A stretch of 64,000 nucleotides of DNA from Agrobacterium arsenijevicii (GCA_000949895.1 JWIT01000004.1:124001-188000); one strand, 5' to 3'. Shown: positions 44,436 to 56,298, counted from the first letter of the stretch. A program made the numbers and translations. Notes: generated from the sequence alone by a model not told the origin.

Positions 44436-44464
44436 GAAGTAAACCATTCGTTAAACTTAACGGC
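44436..44464. promoter_or_regulatory. Element shared by the mraZ and ddl upstream regions (copy 1)
   Basis: A 29-base segment beginning GAAGTAAACC and containing the palindrome CGTTAAACTTAACG (44449-44462) matches 61465-61493 at 24 of 29 positions. The two copies lie upstream of the first and the second dcw transcription units. It starts about 70 bases upstream of the MraZ repeats, so it could bind a common cell-cycle regulator. I cannot name the factor. Confidence 0.5.
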
Positions 44465-44504
44465 TTATGAATTTCCGATGCGAAGTCGGCATCGTGCGGG
44501 CTTC

Positions 44505-44540
44505 TCCCATTGACGCCCATAGTGTCCCATGGTATCCCAA
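44505..44540. promoter_or_regulatory. MraZ operator with overlapping mraZ promoter
   Basis: CCCA occurs at 44506-44509, 44516-44519, 44526-44529 and 44536-44539, exactly every 10 bases, which is four TGGGN repeats on the minus strand. MraZ binds such repeats. Between repeats lies TTGACG (44510-44515), and 17 bases later TATCCC (44533-44538), a plausible -35/-10 pair. Bound MraZ would block it. The remainder of 44307-44715 is a leader of about 170 bases with no gene. Confidence 0.72.
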
Positions 44541-44715
44541 ATGCACACCACACTGGGTCGTGTTTTTGACCCGCAATCGCTGAAACGAGTGAGGAGCCTG
44601 CAACGGGCTGCTGCAGGGCATGTCGCCCTGGCGCTTGGCGATGTGTCGTGCGTACCGGTGTTGCCTGTGGGGCGGATGATTCGCTTTGCGGAATGCGGTT
44701 TTGGCGAGTTGAGTA

Positions 44716-45156
44716 ATGGACCGCTTTTTATCGAACGTGACGAACAGGATCGACGCCAAGGGGCGCGTTTCGGTTCCGTCTCCGTTTCGTTCGGTGCTGG
44801 CGAAGCGCGGTATTCAGGAGCTTTATTGTCTTCAGGATTTTGCGTTTCCGGCAATCAGTGTCGGCGGTCCGGATTTGCTGGAGCGCTACGAGCGGCAGAT
44901 TGCGTCCATGGATGCCTTCTCGCCGGAGGCGAACGCGATGTCGCTGCTGGTTCACGGCGGCGGCGTCTTCATGAAGCTCGATCAGGAAGGTCGATTGATG
45001 GTGACGGATTTCGTCCGGGAATTTACCGGCATATCCACCGATGTCACCTTCGTTGGACGAGCGGATCATTTTCAGCTTTGGCAACCGCAGGCGTTTTTGG
45101 CGGCGCAGGCGGCAGCAAGAGCGGGGCGCGGTTTTTCGGCTGCACGCCCCGCATAG
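44716..45156 (+). CDS. mraZ: Transcriptional regulator/division-site protein MraZ
   Basis: A 146-residue MraZ with two AbrB-like halves, each with a DxxxR motif ([13 protein letters not shown] near residue 14; [15 protein letters not shown] near residue 90). It represses its own dcw operon by binding TGGGN repeats, and four such repeats lie upstream. It is the first gene of the cluster. The ribosome site is weak, which may limit its amount. The length is typical (E. coli 152). Confidence 0.94.
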   Translation: MDRFLSNVTNRIDAKGRVSVPSPFRSVLAKRGIQELYCLQDFAFPAISVGGPDLLERYERQIASMDAFSPEANAMSLLVHGGGVFMKLDQEGRLMVTDFVREFTGISTDVTFVGRADHFQLWQPQAFLAAQAAARAGRGFSAARPA

Positions 45157-45170
45157 GACGGGGACACGGA

Positions 45171-46196
45171 ATGGCGGCGAATTCTGGCGGGCGATCTTCT
45201 GATGCCGGTGACGGACCTCAGCGTCACATCCCGGTCCTGCTTCGCGAAGTGATCGCCGCGCTCGAACCCGCATCCGGCAAGACCATCCTCGACGGCACTT
45301 TCGGCGCCGGCGGTTACACCCAGGCAATTCTCGACCATGGTGCCAATGTCATTGCGCTTGACCGCGATCCGAACGCGATCGCCGGTGGCCAGGCCATGGT
45401 TGCCGCAAATGGCGGCAGGCTTGCCCTTATTCAATCGCAATTTTCCAATCTGGCCGCACATGCGCCGGAAGGTGGCCTTGACGGCGTGGTTCTCGATATC
45501 GGCGTTTCCTCCATGCAGATAGACGAGGCCGAGCGCGGTTTTTCCTTCCAGAAGAACGGCCCTCTCGACATGCGCATGTCCAGTTCCGGCGTCTCGGCAG
45601 CGGATGTCGTCAATCGCGCCAAGGTCGGCGATCTCATCCGTATTTTCGGTTTCCTCGGTGAGGAAAAGCAGCCGGGTCGCATCGCCCGCGCCATCGAGAA
45701 GAGGAGGGCGGAAGAGCCCTTCCGTACCACGCGCGATCTGGCGGGCCTCATCGAGATCGTTACGCCGCGCAAGGCGAAAGACAAGATCCATCCCGCAACC
45801 CGGGTGTTTCAGGCGCTTCGCGTTTTCGTCAATGACGAACTCGGCGAGTTGGCGCAGGCCCTGTTTGCCGCCGAACGGGCTTTGAAGCCCGGCGGGCGGC
45901 TGGTTGTCGTCACGTTCCATTCGCTCGAAGACCGCATCGTCAAGAAATTCTTCTCGGAGCGTTCCGGCAAGGCTACCGGTTCGCGTCATCTGCCGATGGT
46001 GGAAGACAAGCCCGCCATTTTCGAAAACATCGGCAAGCCGATGGTTGCCGCAAGCGACGAGGAGGCGGAAATCAATCCGCGCGCCCGTTCTGCCAAGCTG
46101 CGTGCCGGCCTGCGCACGACGGCACCGGCGCGTGCGGCGGATTTTTCGATTTTCGAACTTCCCGATCTCGCCAGCCTTGAAAAGATGGGAGGCTGA
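45171..46196 (+). CDS. rsmH: 16S rRNA m4C1402 methyltransferase RsmH (MraW)
   Basis: A 341-residue SAM methyltransferase with the SAM-binding motif [12 protein letters not shown] near residue 40 and the C-terminal [18 protein letters not shown] block of MraW. It methylates N4 of C1402 of 16S rRNA. I chose the ATG at 45171, 14 bases after mraZ; the open frame reaching back to 44529 overlaps mraZ and is not used. It is coupled with ftsL (gap 1 base). Confidence 0.94.
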   Translation: MAANSGGRSSDAGDGPQRHIPVLLREVIAALEPASGKTILDGTFGAGGYTQAILDHGANVIALDRDPNAIAGGQAMVAANGGRLALIQSQFSNLAAHAPEGGLDGVVLDIGVSSMQIDEAERGFSFQKNGPLDMRMSSSGVSAADVVNRAKVGDLIRIFGFLGEEKQPGRIARAIEKRRAEEPFRTTRDLAGLIEIVTPRKAKDKIHPATRVFQALRVFVNDELGELAQALFAAERALKPGGRLVVVTFHSLEDRIVKKFFSERSGKATGSRHLPMVEDKPAIFENIGKPMVAASDEEAEINPRARSAKLRAGLRTTAPARAADFSIFELPDLASLEKMGG

Positions 46197-46197
46197 T

Positions 46198-46758
46198 ATG
46201 CTGCGCACATTCGATGTCGTGTTGATGGGGGTCATGGTCGCAGCGGCCGTGGTGACCTATTCGATCAAGCACAAGACCGATCTCAAGCTGGAGCAGGTCC
46301 GCAAGCTCGAGACCGAAATCAAGCTCGAAAAAGACACGATCGACCTTTTGCGGGCCGACTGGGCGCTGCTGACGCAGCCGAACCGTCTGCATCGTCTCGT
46401 GAATGCCTATCAGAACGAGCTTGGTCTTTCGCCGACGCTGCCGACACAATTGGCGCAGCCGCGCGAACTTCCCATGTTGCGCTCGCAATTGCCGCAGCCG
46501 CCCGAGCCGGAAGGCATGAGCGTCGCAGATGTCATCGCTGCTGCCGTCAACGGCTCCAAGCCCGGCGCGACGCTGGGTGGGGCTACCAAGAAAAAATCAC
46601 CGCCCGCCGGCCAGATCGCCGCCAATGGCGCTCCTGTTCCGACACCGCGGGCGCGTGTTTCCCGTCCCACTGCTGCCCCGGCTCCGACTGTGGCCGCTGC
46701 CGCAGGCGATGAAGACGGCGATACGGATGAAACCATAACTGGATCGGTGGACCGCTGA
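46198..46758 (+). CDS. ftsL: Cell division protein FtsL
   Basis: A 186-residue bitopic protein with a membrane helix at residues 5-25 (FDVVLMGVMVAAAVVTYSI) and a coiled coil (about 28-65; LEQVRKLETEIKLEKDTIDLL). The rest is a Pro/Ala/Gly-rich tail. FtsL scaffolds the divisome with FtsB and FtsQ. The tail makes it longer than E. coli FtsL (121), a feature typical of rhizobial FtsL. The stop TGA overlaps the ftsI ATG by one base. Confidence 0.88.
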   Translation: MLRTFDVVLMGVMVAAAVVTYSIKHKTDLKLEQVRKLETEIKLEKDTIDLLRADWALLTQPNRLHRLVNAYQNELGLSPTLPTQLAQPRELPMLRSQLPQPPEPEGMSVADVIAAAVNGSKPGATLGGATKKKSPPAGQIAANGAPVPTPRARVSRPTAAPAPTVAAAAGDEDGDTDETITGSVDR

Positions 46759-48500
46759 TGTCTTTTCTCTCCCGTGCCATGGTTTTGAAGAGCAAGGCTC
46801 ATTTTTCCGCCAGCACCACCGGCATTCATACCGACCACGCTGCTTTCGAGGGCGCCCGCAAGAAGAGAGCGGCGCAGGCGAAAAGCCGCGTTGGCCTTAT
46901 CATTTTCGGCTTCCTCGCCTTTTACGGCGTCGTGGGCGGCCGTCTGGTGCAATATGGTCTTGCCGATCAGGAAACGGTTTCGAGCATTGCTCCCGCCGAC
47001 CGGCTGATGGCGTCGCGTCCCGACCTTCTCGACCGCAACGGCGAGGTTCTGGCGACTGATATCCGCACTGTCTCGCTGTTTGCCGAGCCGCATCGCATCG
47101 TCGATATCGATGAAGCCATCGAGAAGCTGCGCACCGTGTTGCCGGATCTCGACCAGCGCGGCACCTATCAGAAGCTTTCTTCCAATTCGCGCTTCCAGTG
47201 GCTGCGCCGTCAGCTGACGCCGAAGCAGCAGAGCCAGATCCTTGCGCTCGGCATTCCCGGTATCGGCTTCCGGCCGGAAAAGCGCCGCTTTTATCCCGGC
47301 GGCCCGACTGCCGCGCATATCGTCGGCCACGTCAACATCGATAATCGCGGCGTTGCCGGCATGGAACGTTACGTCGACAATCAGGGTCTTGCGGATCTGA
47401 CGGCGCTTGGCATGACCAGCGATCAGCCGCTTGAGCCGGTGAAACTTTCGATCGATCTGCGCGTGCAGTCCATCGTGCGCGAAGTAGTGACTGCCGCCAT
47501 CGCCAAGTTCCAGGCAATCGGCGCGGGCGCAGTGGTCATGGATGTGCATACCGGCGAAATCCTCGCCATGGCCTCGGTGCCGGACTATGATCCGAACAAC
47601 CCAGCCGAAGGCGCGAAAGAGGGTTGGCTTAACCGCATGTCGAACGGCACGTTCGAAATGGGTTCCACCTTCAAATCCTTCACCATTGCCATGGGTCTCG
47701 ATTCGGGCCGCGTCCGTCTCGGCGATATGTTCGATGCGCGTTATCCGATCCGTATCGGCGGCTTCACCATCAAGGATTTCCACGGCAAGGGCCGCATACT
47801 TTCGGTGCCGGAAATCTTCCAGTTTTCGTCCAACATCGGTACGGCCAAGATCGCCGATACGGTTGGAACGGAAGGCCACAAGGAGTTCCTGACGCGGCTT
47901 GGCCTTCTGAGCCGCATGCAGACCGAATTGCCGGAAGTGGCGCTGCCGTCGCAGCCGCGCGAATGGAAAAAGATCAACTCCATCACCATTTCCTTCGGCC
48001 ATGGTGTCTCCACGACGCCGCTGCAGACGGCAGTTGCCGGCGCGGCGCTCGTCAACGGTGGAAAATTGATCGAGCCGACCTTCCTGCCGCGTACCCGCGA
48101 ACAGGCGGATCTGGTGGCCAAGCAGGTTCTGAAGCCGACCACCAGCAAGGACATGCGTTTCCTGTTCGAGTGGAACGGCGTCAACGGCTCCGGCCGCAAC
48201 GCGCGCGTCGATGGTTTCAACGTCGGCGGCAAGACCGGCACGGCGGACAAGGTCGTCAACGGCCGTTATGTTCACGACAAGAACTTCAACGCCTTCCTGT
48301 CGGCCTTTCCGATGGATGATCCGCAATATGTCGTGCTGTCTTTCATCGACGAACCGAAGACGGACAAGGGCAATGGTGCAGCACTTGCCGGTACGTCCGC
48401 GGCGCCGATGGTGCATGATATTATCACCCGCACGGCGGCGGTGCTGGGCGTGAAGCCGAAGTTCGGCAAGGATGGCTCGGCCTTGCTCGTGTCTTATTGA
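46758..48500 (+). CDS. ftsI: Peptidoglycan D,D-transpeptidase FtsI (PBP3)
   Basis: A 580-residue divisome transpeptidase with an N-terminal membrane anchor (about residues 40-65). The pedestal follows, then the catalytic domain with SxxK (GSTFKSF, about residue 298), SxN (FSSNIGT) and KTGT (GGKTGTADK). It makes septal crosslinks and works with FtsW. Length agrees with E. coli FtsI (588). Its ATG overlaps the ftsL stop. Confidence 0.95.
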   Translation: MSFLSRAMVLKSKAHFSASTTGIHTDHAAFEGARKKRAAQAKSRVGLIIFGFLAFYGVVGGRLVQYGLADQETVSSIAPADRLMASRPDLLDRNGEVLATDIRTVSLFAEPHRIVDIDEAIEKLRTVLPDLDQRGTYQKLSSNSRFQWLRRQLTPKQQSQILALGIPGIGFRPEKRRFYPGGPTAAHIVGHVNIDNRGVAGMERYVDNQGLADLTALGMTSDQPLEPVKLSIDLRVQSIVREVVTAAIAKFQAIGAGAVVMDVHTGEILAMASVPDYDPNNPAEGAKEGWLNRMSNGTFEMGSTFKSFTIAMGLDSGRVRLGDMFDARYPIRIGGFTIKDFHGKGRILSVPEIFQFSSNIGTAKIADTVGTEGHKEFLTRLGLLSRMQTELPEVALPSQPREWKKINSITISFGHGVSTTPLQTAVAGAALVNGGKLIEPTFLPRTREQADLVAKQVLKPTTSKDMRFLFEWNGVNGSGRNARVDGFNVGGKTGTADKVVNGRYVHDKNFNAFLSAFPMDDPQYVVLSFIDEPKTDKGNGAALAGTSAAPMVHDIITRTAAVLGVKPKFGKDGSALLVSY

Positions 48501-48559
48501 TTGTTAGAGCTTATGATGTTCCGGCGATTCGCGCCGGGGGGACAAGACGGACACAGTCG

Positions 48560-50029
48560 ATGAATTTGCGAGATATATCCGGAGCCGCGTTTCCGGAATT
48601 GAATGAGTTGCTCCTGTCTGAGACCGGAGCGATCGAAATCGGGGGAATTACCGCAGACAGCCGCAAGGTTCAGCCGGGCAGCCTGTTCGTGGCGGTTGCG
48701 GGAACCAAAGCGGATGGCGCGGCCTATGTGCGGGACGCAGTCACCAAGGGCGCGGTCGCCATTGTCTCCGGACACGCGCTGGACGCCGATGTGCCGGTGC
48801 TTTCCGTTACGGATCCACGCCTCTATCTCTCACTTGCCGCTTCCCGTTTTTACGGAAAACAACCGGAAACCATGGTCGCCGTCACCGGCACCGCGGGAAA
48901 GACCTCCGTTGCCTCCTTCGTGCGGCAGATCTGGGCGTTTGCAGGCCATGCCGCCGCGCAGATCGGCACGACCGGTGTGATTGCACCCGGCCGCGAGGAT
49001 TACGGCGCGCTCACCACGCCCGATCCGGTGACGCTGCACGCACTTCTGGCCGAGCTTGCCTCCGAAGGCGTGACCCATGCGGCAATGGAAGCTTCGAGCC
49101 ACGGCCTTGACCAGCGTCGCCTTGATGGCGTGAAGCTGGCTGCGGCCGGTTTCACCAATCTCGGCCGCGACCACATGGATTATCACCCAACCATCGAGGA
49201 TTACATGGCCGCGAAGATGCGGCTGTTCGACACGCTGATGGAAAAGGGTGCGCCTGCTGTGATTTTTGCCGACGACCCCTGGTCGGAACAGGCAATTCGC
49301 GCGGCGCGCGAAGCGGGTCTCGATGTGCGCACGGTTGGCCGCAAGGGCGAATATCTGACATTGAAGCGAGTGGAGCATTTCCGTCACAAACAGCTGATCG
49401 AAGTGCATCATGACGGCGTGATCCACGAGGTCGACATTCCGCTGGCCGGTGATTTTCAGGTGGCCAATGCGCTTGTCGCAGCCGGTCTTGCCATGTCCAC
49501 CGGCGTTTCTGCCGCAACGGCCATGAGGGCGCTTGAAAAGCTGATCGGTGCCGCTGGTCGTCTGGAACTGGTGGGCCAGACGAATAACGGCGCTCTCGCT
49601 TATGTGGATTATGCCCACAAGCCGGATGCGCTTGAAAATGTCTTGACCTCGGTCAGGCCTTTCACGTCCGGCCGCATCATCACGGTGTTTGGCTGCGGCG
49701 GTGACCGTGACAAGGGCAAGCGCCCGATCATGGGCGAGGTGGCAACGCGCCTTGCCGACATCGTCATCGTCACCGACGACAATCCGCGCTCCGAAGACGC
49801 CGCAACGATCCGTTCAGAGGTGATAGTGGCGGCGCCGGGTGCATTGGAGATCGGCGACAGGGCAGAGGCGATCCGCCATGCGGTATCGCTTCTTTCGAAC
49901 GGCGATACGCTGATCGTCGCGGGCAAGGGGCATGAAGAGGGGCAGATCGTCGGTTCCGTGACGCTGCCGTTTTCCGATCATGAACAGGTGCGCGCTGCGC
50001 TGGCAGGGCTGGAAGGATTGAAGATTTGA
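48560..50029 (+). CDS. murE: UDP-MurNAc-tripeptide synthetase MurE (meso-DAP adding)
   Basis: A 489-residue Mur ligase with the ATP loop TGTAGKTS near residue 110 and DNPR in [10 protein letters not shown] near residue 410. DNPR is the signature for meso-diaminopimelate rather than lysine. It adds the third residue to the stem peptide in the cytoplasm. I chose the ATG at 48560; the frame is open back to 48497 but only there overlaps ftsI. Its stop overlaps the murF start. Confidence 0.95.
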   Translation: MNLRDISGAAFPELNELLLSETGAIEIGGITADSRKVQPGSLFVAVAGTKADGAAYVRDAVTKGAVAIVSGHALDADVPVLSVTDPRLYLSLAASRFYGKQPETMVAVTGTAGKTSVASFVRQIWAFAGHAAAQIGTTGVIAPGREDYGALTTPDPVTLHALLAELASEGVTHAAMEASSHGLDQRRLDGVKLAAAGFTNLGRDHMDYHPTIEDYMAAKMRLFDTLMEKGAPAVIFADDPWSEQAIRAAREAGLDVRTVGRKGEYLTLKRVEHFRHKQLIEVHHDGVIHEVDIPLAGDFQVANALVAAGLAMSTGVSAATAMRALEKLIGAAGRLELVGQTNNGALAYVDYAHKPDALENVLTSVRPFTSGRIITVFGCGGDRDKGKRPIMGEVATRLADIVIVTDDNPRSEDAATIRSEVIVAAPGALEIGDRAEAIRHAVSLLSNGDTLIVAGKGHEEGQIVGSVTLPFSDHEQVRAALAGLEGLKI

Positions 50030-51459
50030 ACTGGTTATGGACAGTCGCCGACATGATCGCCATCACGGCAGGGCGTCCCGTGGGCAACCTGCCGACCGGT
50101 ATCACCGGCATTTCCATCGACAGCCGGACGGTTAAGGCTGGCGAAGCGTTTTTTGCCATCAAGGGCGACCGGGTCGACGGCCATGACTATGCGAGTTTTG
50201 CTGTCGCCAACGGGGCCAGCCTTTTAGTCATAGCCGAAGGCAAGCTGCCGGCTCTCGGCCGCCTGACCGTGCCGATGATCGTTGTTGAGGATGTTCTCGC
50301 CGCACTCGGCAAACTCGCCATTGCTGCGCGTGAAAGAACCACGGCGCGGATTATCGCGGTGACCGGTTCTGTCGGCAAGACGACGACGAAGGAAATGCTG
50401 CGGCAGGCTCTGGAGCCTTCGGGCCGGGTCCATGCGGCAGTCGCCTCCTTCAACAACCATTGGGGTGTGCCGCTGACGCTGGCGCGCATGCCCGCCGACA
50501 CCGAATTCGGCGTTTTCGAAATCGGCATGAACCATTCCGGCGAAATCCGTCCGCTGGTCAAGATGGTGCGTCCGCATGTGGCGATCATCACCACCATCGC
50601 ACCGGCCCATTTCGGCAATTTCAAGAACATTGAAGAGATCGCCAGCGCCAAGGCGGAGATATTCGAAGGGCTGGAGGAGGGCGGTTCCGTTATCCTCAAC
50701 CGCGACAACGCCCAGTTCGAGCAACTTGAAGAGGCGGCTCAGGAACAGGGTATCGAGCATATCCTGACCTTCGGGCAGCACGCCAAGGCCGATTTCCGGC
50801 TGGCCGATTTCGAAAGCACGTCAACGGGTTCGACCATCTGGGCAATCCTGAACGGTGAAACGAGCGAATTGCACCTGAATGTTCCCGGCAGGCACATTGC
50901 CGATAACGCCATGGCCGTGCTTGGCGCGGTTGCCGTCACGGGGGCCAATCTCGACCGGGCTTTCGAGGTGCTGGGAGCGCTTGAGGCGGTGAAAGGGCGC
51001 GGCCAGCGTCATCGCCTGACGATTGAAAGCGGTTCCTTCCTGCTGATCGATGAGAGCTATAACGCCAACCCCGCCTCCATGCGGGCGGCGATTGCGGTGC
51101 TTGCAGAAACCGAAACGCAGGGTCACGGCCGGCGTGTCGCCGTTCTTGGCGACATGCTGGAGATGGGCGAGTTTTCCGCGCAGCTGCATGAAGAGCTGGC
51201 CGGGCCATTGCTGACGGCCGGCATCGAACATGTGTGGCTTGCGGGAGAGGCGATGGCCGCTCTTCGCGATGCACTTCCCGACAGCGTCACCGTCATCTGG
51301 TTCCCGACAACAGCGGAACTCACCGATTTCGCCCTGCAATGGGTGCAACCGGGCGATGCGCTGATGGTAAAATCGTCACTTGGGCTGGGTTTCGGCAAGA
51401 TTGTCGCGGCACTGCTTGACAAGTATCCGGCATTCCCCGAGACGGAACGCCAAGTCTGA
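50026..51459 (+). CDS. murF: UDP-MurNAc-pentapeptide synthetase MurF
   Basis: A 477-residue Mur ligase with the ATP loop [13 protein letters not shown] near residue 113. It adds D-Ala-D-Ala, which the ddl product encoded at 61.6 kb makes. The start is TTG at 50026-50028, overlapping the murE stop (TTGA), with GGAAGGA 8 bases before it. Use of TTG suggests modest translation or coupling. Usual MurF length is about 450-480. Confidence 0.95.
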   Translation: MNWLWTVADMIAITAGRPVGNLPTGITGISIDSRTVKAGEAFFAIKGDRVDGHDYASFAVANGASLLVIAEGKLPALGRLTVPMIVVEDVLAALGKLAIAARERTTARIIAVTGSVGKTTTKEMLRQALEPSGRVHAAVASFNNHWGVPLTLARMPADTEFGVFEIGMNHSGEIRPLVKMVRPHVAIITTIAPAHFGNFKNIEEIASAKAEIFEGLEEGGSVILNRDNAQFEQLEEAAQEQGIEHILTFGQHAKADFRLADFESTSTGSTIWAILNGETSELHLNVPGRHIADNAMAVLGAVAVTGANLDRAFEVLGALEAVKGRGQRHRLTIESGSFLLIDESYNANPASMRAAIAVLAETETQGHGRRVAVLGDMLEMGEFSAQLHEELAGPLLTAGIEHVWLAGEAMAALRDALPDSVTVIWFPTTAELTDFALQWVQPGDALMVKSSLGLGFGKIVAALLDKYPAFPETERQV

Positions 51460-51482
51460 AATAGCCTTTTGAAAGGGCAATT

Positions 51483-52583
51483 ATGCTGATCTGGCTCGTC
51501 GAACTGTCGGATAAAATTCAAGTCTTCAACCTCTTCCGGTACATTACCTTCCGGGCGGGTGCGGCGATGTTCACCTCTGCGCTGATCGTCTTCCTGTTTG
51601 GGCCGGCGATCATCAATTCGCTGCGCGTGCGTCAGGGCAAGGGCCAGCCGATCCGCGCCGACGGACCACAGACGCATTTCAAGAAGGCCGGAACGCCGAC
51701 CATGGGCGGGCTGATGATCCTTGCCGGTATTCTCGGCGGTTCGCTGCTCTGGGGCGACCTGTCGAATGTCTATGTCGTCGCCGTTCTGATGGTGACCCTC
51801 GGTTTCGGGGCGATCGGCTTTTATGACGACTACCTCAAGGTGACGAAGCAGAGCGACAAGGGCTTTTCCGGCAAGGCGCGTCTCGGTATCGAATTCCTGA
51901 TTGCGGCAATCGCCGTGTTCTTCATGATGAAGATGGCGCTTGCGTCGTCCCCGCATGGCGGCACGCTTGGAAGCTCCATTGCCTTTCCTTTCTTCAAGGA
52001 ACTCGTGATCAACCTCGGTTATTTCTTCGTGCTGTTCGGTGCTTTCGTGATCGTTGGCGCCGGTAATGCGGTGAACCTGACTGATGGTCTCGATGGTCTC
52101 GCCATCGTGCCTGTCATGATTGCCGCCGCCACCTTCGGCGTGATCGCCTATCTCGCCGGTAACGCGGTGTTCGCCAATTACCTGCAGATCAATTTTGTGC
52201 CCGGAACGGGCGAGCTCGCCGTCATCGTCGGCGCGGTGGTCGGGGCTGGCCTCGGCTTCCTGTGGTTCAACGCGCCGCCGGCTGCAATCTTCATGGGCGA
52301 TACGGGTTCGCTGGCACTTGGTGGCCTCATCGGCTCCATCGCAGTCGCCACCAAGCACGAGATCGTCATGGTCATCGTCGGCGGCCTGTTCGTCATGGAA
52401 ACCCTGTCGGTCATCATCCAGGTCTTCTGGTTCAAGCGTACCGGCAGGCGCGTTTTCCTGATGGCGCCCATCCACCATCATTTCGAGAAAAAAGGCTGGA
52501 CGGAAAGCCAGGTGGTGATCCGTTTCTGGATCATCTCCGTCGGTCTGGCGCTGCTTGGCCTTGCCACCCTGAAGCTGAGGTGA
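51483..52583 (+). CDS. mraY: Phospho-N-acetylmuramoyl-pentapeptide transferase MraY
   Basis: A 366-residue polytopic inner-membrane enzyme with about ten helices. The metal-binding DDYLK (about residue 118) and the block [13 protein letters not shown] (about residue 198) are catalytic, and [11 protein letters not shown] lies in the last loop. It joins the pentapeptide precursor to undecaprenyl phosphate, making lipid I. It lies 23 bases after murF. Same length as E. coli (360). Confidence 0.96.
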   Translation: MLIWLVELSDKIQVFNLFRYITFRAGAAMFTSALIVFLFGPAIINSLRVRQGKGQPIRADGPQTHFKKAGTPTMGGLMILAGILGGSLLWGDLSNVYVVAVLMVTLGFGAIGFYDDYLKVTKQSDKGFSGKARLGIEFLIAAIAVFFMMKMALASSPHGGTLGSSIAFPFFKELVINLGYFFVLFGAFVIVGAGNAVNLTDGLDGLAIVPVMIAAATFGVIAYLAGNAVFANYLQINFVPGTGELAVIVGAVVGAGLGFLWFNAPPAAIFMGDTGSLALGGLIGSIAVATKHEIVMVIVGGLFVMETLSVIIQVFWFKRTGRRVFLMAPIHHHFEKKGWTESQVVIRFWIISVGLALLGLATLKLR

Positions 52584-52586
52584 GCG

Positions 52587-53996
52587 ATGATCCCGGTCAC
52601 GTCGTTTGAAGGTAAGAAGGTCGCGCTTTTCGGGCTTGGCGGTTCGGGTCTCGTCACGGCCCGGGCGCTGGTCGCTGGCGGAGCCGATGTCGTTGCTTTC
52701 GACGACAATCCCGACAGCGTTGCCAAGGCGCAAGCCGAAGGCATAACGACAGCGGACCTTCGAACGATAGACTGGTCTTCTTTTTCATCTTTCGTGCTGG
52801 CGCCGGGCGTGCCGTTGACGCATCCGAAGCCGCACTGGTCGGTCGACCTTGCCCGAGCGGCGGGCGTCGAGGTTATTGGCGACATTGAGCTTTTCGTTCG
52901 CGAGCGCCGCGTCCATGCGCCGGATTGCCCCTTCATTGCCATCACCGGCACGAACGGCAAGTCGACGACAACGGCACTGATCGCCCATATTCTCACATCA
53001 TCGGGCCGCGACACGCAGCTCGGCGGCAATATAGGCACGGCGGTGCTGAGCCTCGATCCGCCGAAAGCCCAACGGTTTTACGTCGTTGAATGCTCGTCCT
53101 ACCAGATCGATCTGGCGCCGACGATCAATCCGACCGCCGGCCTTCTCCTCAATCTCACGCCTGACCATCTCGACCGGCACGGCACCATGCAGCATTATGC
53201 TGACGTCAAGCAACGGCTGGTGGCCGGCAGCGGTACGGCGATTGTTGGTGTTGATGACAGCTATTCCACGCTCATTGCCGACCGCATCGAGCGCGCCGGC
53301 GTAAAGGTGGAGCGCATTTCCAAGCGCAATGTCGTTTCCGAAGGCCTTTATGCCGAAGGAAGCCGCATCCTGCGGGCGCATGGTGGCACCTTCTCGTTGC
53401 TCGCCGATCTCGACGGTATCCAGACGCTTCGTGGCAGCCATAATGCGCAAAATGCGGCGGCTGCGATTGCCGCCTGCCTTGCTGTCGGGGTTTCCGAAGA
53501 GGAAATCCGTGCCGGTCTCAAATCTTTCCCCGGCCTTAAACATCGCATGCAGCCGGTCGGCCGGCGCGGCAATGTCACCTTCGTCAATGACAGCAAGGCC
53601 ACCAATGCCGACGCTGCCGCTCCGGCCTTGTCGAGCTACGAGCGCATCTACTGGATCGCTGGCGGTCTGCCGAAAGCGGGCGGCATAACCAGCCTCTCAC
53701 CGCTGTTCCCCCACATCGCCAAGGCCTATCTGATCGGCGAGGCGGCGGCGGAATTTGCGGCAACGCTTGGTGAGGCTGTGCCTTACGAAATATCCGGCAC
53801 GCTGGACAAGGCTGTCCAACATGCGGCGGCGGATGCGGAAAAAGATGCGACGGCCGGTAATATCGTGATGTTATCCCCGGCTTGCGCAAGCTTCGATCAA
53901 TATAAGAACTTTGAAATCAGAGGTGATTCGTTCGTCGCGCAGGTTGCTGCGCTCGATGGCATGACGATGCTGGTTCACTCTGGAAAAGGGGGCTGA
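52587..53996 (+). CDS. murD: UDP-MurNAc-L-Ala:D-Glu ligase MurD
   Basis: A 469-residue Mur ligase with the nucleotide-binding start [18 protein letters not shown] and the ATP loop [13 protein letters not shown] near residue 130. It adds D-glutamate in the cytoplasm. The ATG lies 3 bases after the mraY stop. It is somewhat longer than E. coli MurD (438), as in other alphaproteobacteria. Confidence 0.95.
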   Translation: MIPVTSFEGKKVALFGLGGSGLVTARALVAGGADVVAFDDNPDSVAKAQAEGITTADLRTIDWSSFSSFVLAPGVPLTHPKPHWSVDLARAAGVEVIGDIELFVRERRVHAPDCPFIAITGTNGKSTTTALIAHILTSSGRDTQLGGNIGTAVLSLDPPKAQRFYVVECSSYQIDLAPTINPTAGLLLNLTPDHLDRHGTMQHYADVKQRLVAGSGTAIVGVDDSYSTLIADRIERAGVKVERISKRNVVSEGLYAEGSRILRAHGGTFSLLADLDGIQTLRGSHNAQNAAAAIAACLAVGVSEEEIRAGLKSFPGLKHRMQPVGRRGNVTFVNDSKATNADAAAPALSSYERIYWIAGGLPKAGGITSLSPLFPHIAKAYLIGEAAAEFAATLGEAVPYEISGTLDKAVQHAAADAEKDATAGNIVMLSPACASFDQYKNFEIRGDSFVAQVAALDGMTMLVHSGKGG

Positions 53997-54000
53997 GGCC

Positions 54001-55155
54001 ATGGTAAGCCGAGTTGATCGCGGTCCGGTCGCGGAGTGGTTCTGGACGATCGACCGTTTCTTTCTGGCGGCGTTCATCGCACTGATGGGCATCGGCCTGA
54101 TGCTGTCTTTCGCGGCATCGCCGGCGGTTGCCGAACGCATCGGTCTCAACAGCTTCTTTTTCGTGGAACGTCAGGCGATGTTCATGGTGCCGTCGCTGGC
54201 AATCATGGTCGGTCTTTCCTTCCTGTCGCCGCGTCAGGTCAGGCGCGTGGCGGTGGTGATGCTGATCGCTGCGTTGCTGATGATGATTTTTGCGCTCTTC
54301 TTCGGCATCGAGGTCAAGGGCGCGCGTCGCTGGATTTCCATCGGCAGCTTCTCGATCCAGCCATCGGAATTCATGAAGCCCGCTTTCGTTATCGTTTGCG
54401 CCTGGCTTTTTGCCGAACGGGCGCGTCACCCTGAAATTCCCGGCAACCTCTTTGCCATCATCACCTTCGGCATCGTGGCGGCGCTTTTGATCGCCCAGCC
54501 CGACTTCGGTCAGACCATCCTGACGTCAGTGGTCTGGGGCGGCATGTTCTTCATGGCCGGTGTGCCGTGGTTCTGGATCGTCGTGCTCGGTGGCCTCGGC
54601 GTTGCCGGCATCGTTTCCGCCTATCTGCTCCTGCCGCACGTTGCCGGCCGTATCGACCGGTTCTGGACCGGTGAGGGCGATACTTTCCAGGTGGATACGG
54701 CGCGCGAAGCGATCATTCGCGGCGACTGGTTCGGCCGTGGGCCGGGTGAGGGCATCGTCAAGCGGATCATTCCCGACAGCCATACCGACTTCATCTTCTC
54801 GGTGGCGGCGGAAGAATTCGGCATCGTTTTTTGCATGTTCCTTGTGGCGATCTTCGCCTTCATCGTGTTGCGCGGTCTGTCGCACGCCTTCAAGGAAAAG
54901 GATGATTTCTGCCGTTTTGCCGTGGCCGGGCTTGTGCTGCAGATCGGCGTGCAGTCCATGATCAACATCGGCGTCAATCTGGAGCTGATGCCCGCCAAGG
55001 GCATGACTCTGCCGCTGATTTCCTATGGCGGTTCGTCGATGATGGCGATCTGCGTCACGGCAGGCTTCCTTCTGGCGCTGACCCGCCACAGGCCGGAAAA
55101 GAGAGCGCAGGAGCGCAGCTTTTTCCGCGTCGGTTCCGGCGTTCCTGCGGAGTAA
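54001..55155 (+). CDS. ftsW: Peptidoglycan glycosyltransferase FtsW (SEDS)
   Basis: A 384-residue polytopic SEDS glycosyltransferase with about ten helices. The long periplasmic loop carries GRGPGEGIVKRIIPDSHTDF near residue 245, containing the conserved catalytic Asp region, and the last helices carry KGMTLPLISYGGSS. It polymerises septal glycan from lipid II with FtsI. It starts 4 bases after murD. Confidence 0.95.
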   Translation: MVSRVDRGPVAEWFWTIDRFFLAAFIALMGIGLMLSFAASPAVAERIGLNSFFFVERQAMFMVPSLAIMVGLSFLSPRQVRRVAVVMLIAALLMMIFALFFGIEVKGARRWISIGSFSIQPSEFMKPAFVIVCAWLFAERARHPEIPGNLFAIITFGIVAALLIAQPDFGQTILTSVVWGGMFFMAGVPWFWIVVLGGLGVAGIVSAYLLLPHVAGRIDRFWTGEGDTFQVDTAREAIIRGDWFGRGPGEGIVKRIIPDSHTDFIFSVAAEEFGIVFCMFLVAIFAFIVLRGLSHAFKEKDDFCRFAVAGLVLQIGVQSMINIGVNLELMPAKGMTLPLISYGGSSMMAICVTAGFLLALTRHRPEKRAQERSFFRVGSGVPAE

Positions 55156-55161
55156 ATTGAA

Positions 55162-56298
55162 ATGAGCAAGGGTATTGTTCTGCTTGCCGCCGGGGGAACC
55201 GGCGGCCATGTCTTTCCAGCCGAGGCCTTGGCGCACACGCTGAAAGCGCGCGGCTATTCTGTGCATCTCGTCACCGACAGCCGCGCCGAGCGTTATGCTG
55301 GCAAGTTTCCGGCGGATGAAATCCATGTGGTGCCATCGGCCACCATCGGTTCGAAAAATCCGATTTCCGTGGCGCGTTCGCTCTGGAAGCTGTGGGTCGG
55401 GCTGCGTGCGGCGCGTCGGCTGGTCACGAGGCTGAAGCCGGTCGCGGTTGTCGGCTTTGGCGGTTACCCTACCGTGCCGCCGCTGCTAGCCTCAACCGGA
55501 CTTGGTGTCCCCTCGATCATTCACGAACAGAATGCGGTGATGGGTCGCGCCAACAAGGCGCTGGCTGGCCGGGTGAAGGCGATCGCCGGCGGTTTCCTGC
55601 CGCCCGCCAATGGCCAATATTCCGACAAGACGGTTGCGACGGGCAATCCCGTGCGCCCGGCGGTGCTGGCGGCTTCGGACATACCCTATACACCTTCGCA
55701 GACGGGCGAGACGTTCCAGCTCGTGGTTTTCGGCGGCAGTCAGGGCGCGCAGTTCTTTTCGAGCGCCGTTCCGGCGGCGATCTGCCTGTTGAAGGACGAA
55801 CAGCGCAAGCGCATCGTCGTGACCCAGCAGGCCCGCCCCGAAGACAAGGATAGCGTGATCGCTTCCTATCAGAAGCTTGGCGTGAAGGCGGATGTCTCGC
55901 CCTTCTTCGGCGACATGGCATCGCGTATCGGCGAGGCCGATCTGGTCATCAGTCGCTCGGGCGCTTCGACGGTTTCGGAGCTTTCGGTGATCGGCCGGCC
56001 TTCGATACTCGTGCCCTATCCGCATGCGCTGGATCACGATCAGGCGGCCAATGCGGCAGCGCTTTCGGCGGCCGGCGGCGCAAGTGTCATCAAGCAGGCG
56101 GAACTGTCGCCGCAGAAGCTTTCCAGCCTGTTGTCGTCGGCGCTTTCCGAGCCGGATCGTTTGTCCGCGACCGCGGCTGCTGCTAAGGCAACCGGAAAAC
56201 CGCATGCGGCGGATGTGCTGGCCGATCTGGTCGAGGCGATCGCTTCCGGCCAATCCGTACAGGAATTCAAGAAAAAGAATGAAGGAGTTGGGGCATGA
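55162..56298 (+). CDS. murG: Lipid II synthase MurG
   Basis: A 378-residue peripheral membrane glycosyltransferase with the glycine loops [16 protein letters not shown] near residue 10 and [13 protein letters not shown] near residue 117. The donor-binding block [12 protein letters not shown] lies near residue 260. It transfers GlcNAc to lipid I, giving lipid II. It starts 6 bases after ftsW, and its stop overlaps the murC ATG (ATGA). Confidence 0.95.
   Translation: MSKGIVLLAAGGTGGHVFPAEALAHTLKARGYSVHLVTDSRAERYAGKFPADEIHVVPSATIGSKNPISVARSLWKLWVGLRAARRLVTRLKPVAVVGFGGYPTVPPLLASTGLGVPSIIHEQNAVMGRANKALAGRVKAIAGGFLPPANGQYSDKTVATGNPVRPAVLAASDIPYTPSQTGETFQLVVFGGSQGAQFFSSAVPAAICLLKDEQRKRIVVTQQARPEDKDSVIASYQKLGVKADVSPFFGDMASRIGEADLVISRSGASTVSELSVIGRPSILVPYPHALDHDQAANAAALSAAGGASVIKQAELSPQKLSSLLSSALSEPDRLSATAAAAKATGKPHAADVLADLVEAIASGQSVQEFKKKNEGVGA

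Noticed and set aside
44529-45170. N-terminal extension of rsmH across mraZ
   Set aside because: It would overlap all of mraZ in another frame, and the ATG at 45171 gives a normal RsmH.
46410-48416. A 668-codon open frame antisense to ftsI, and similar ones over mraY and murC
   Set aside because: All mirror conserved dcw genes and read as low-complexity His/Arg/Asp-rich sequence.
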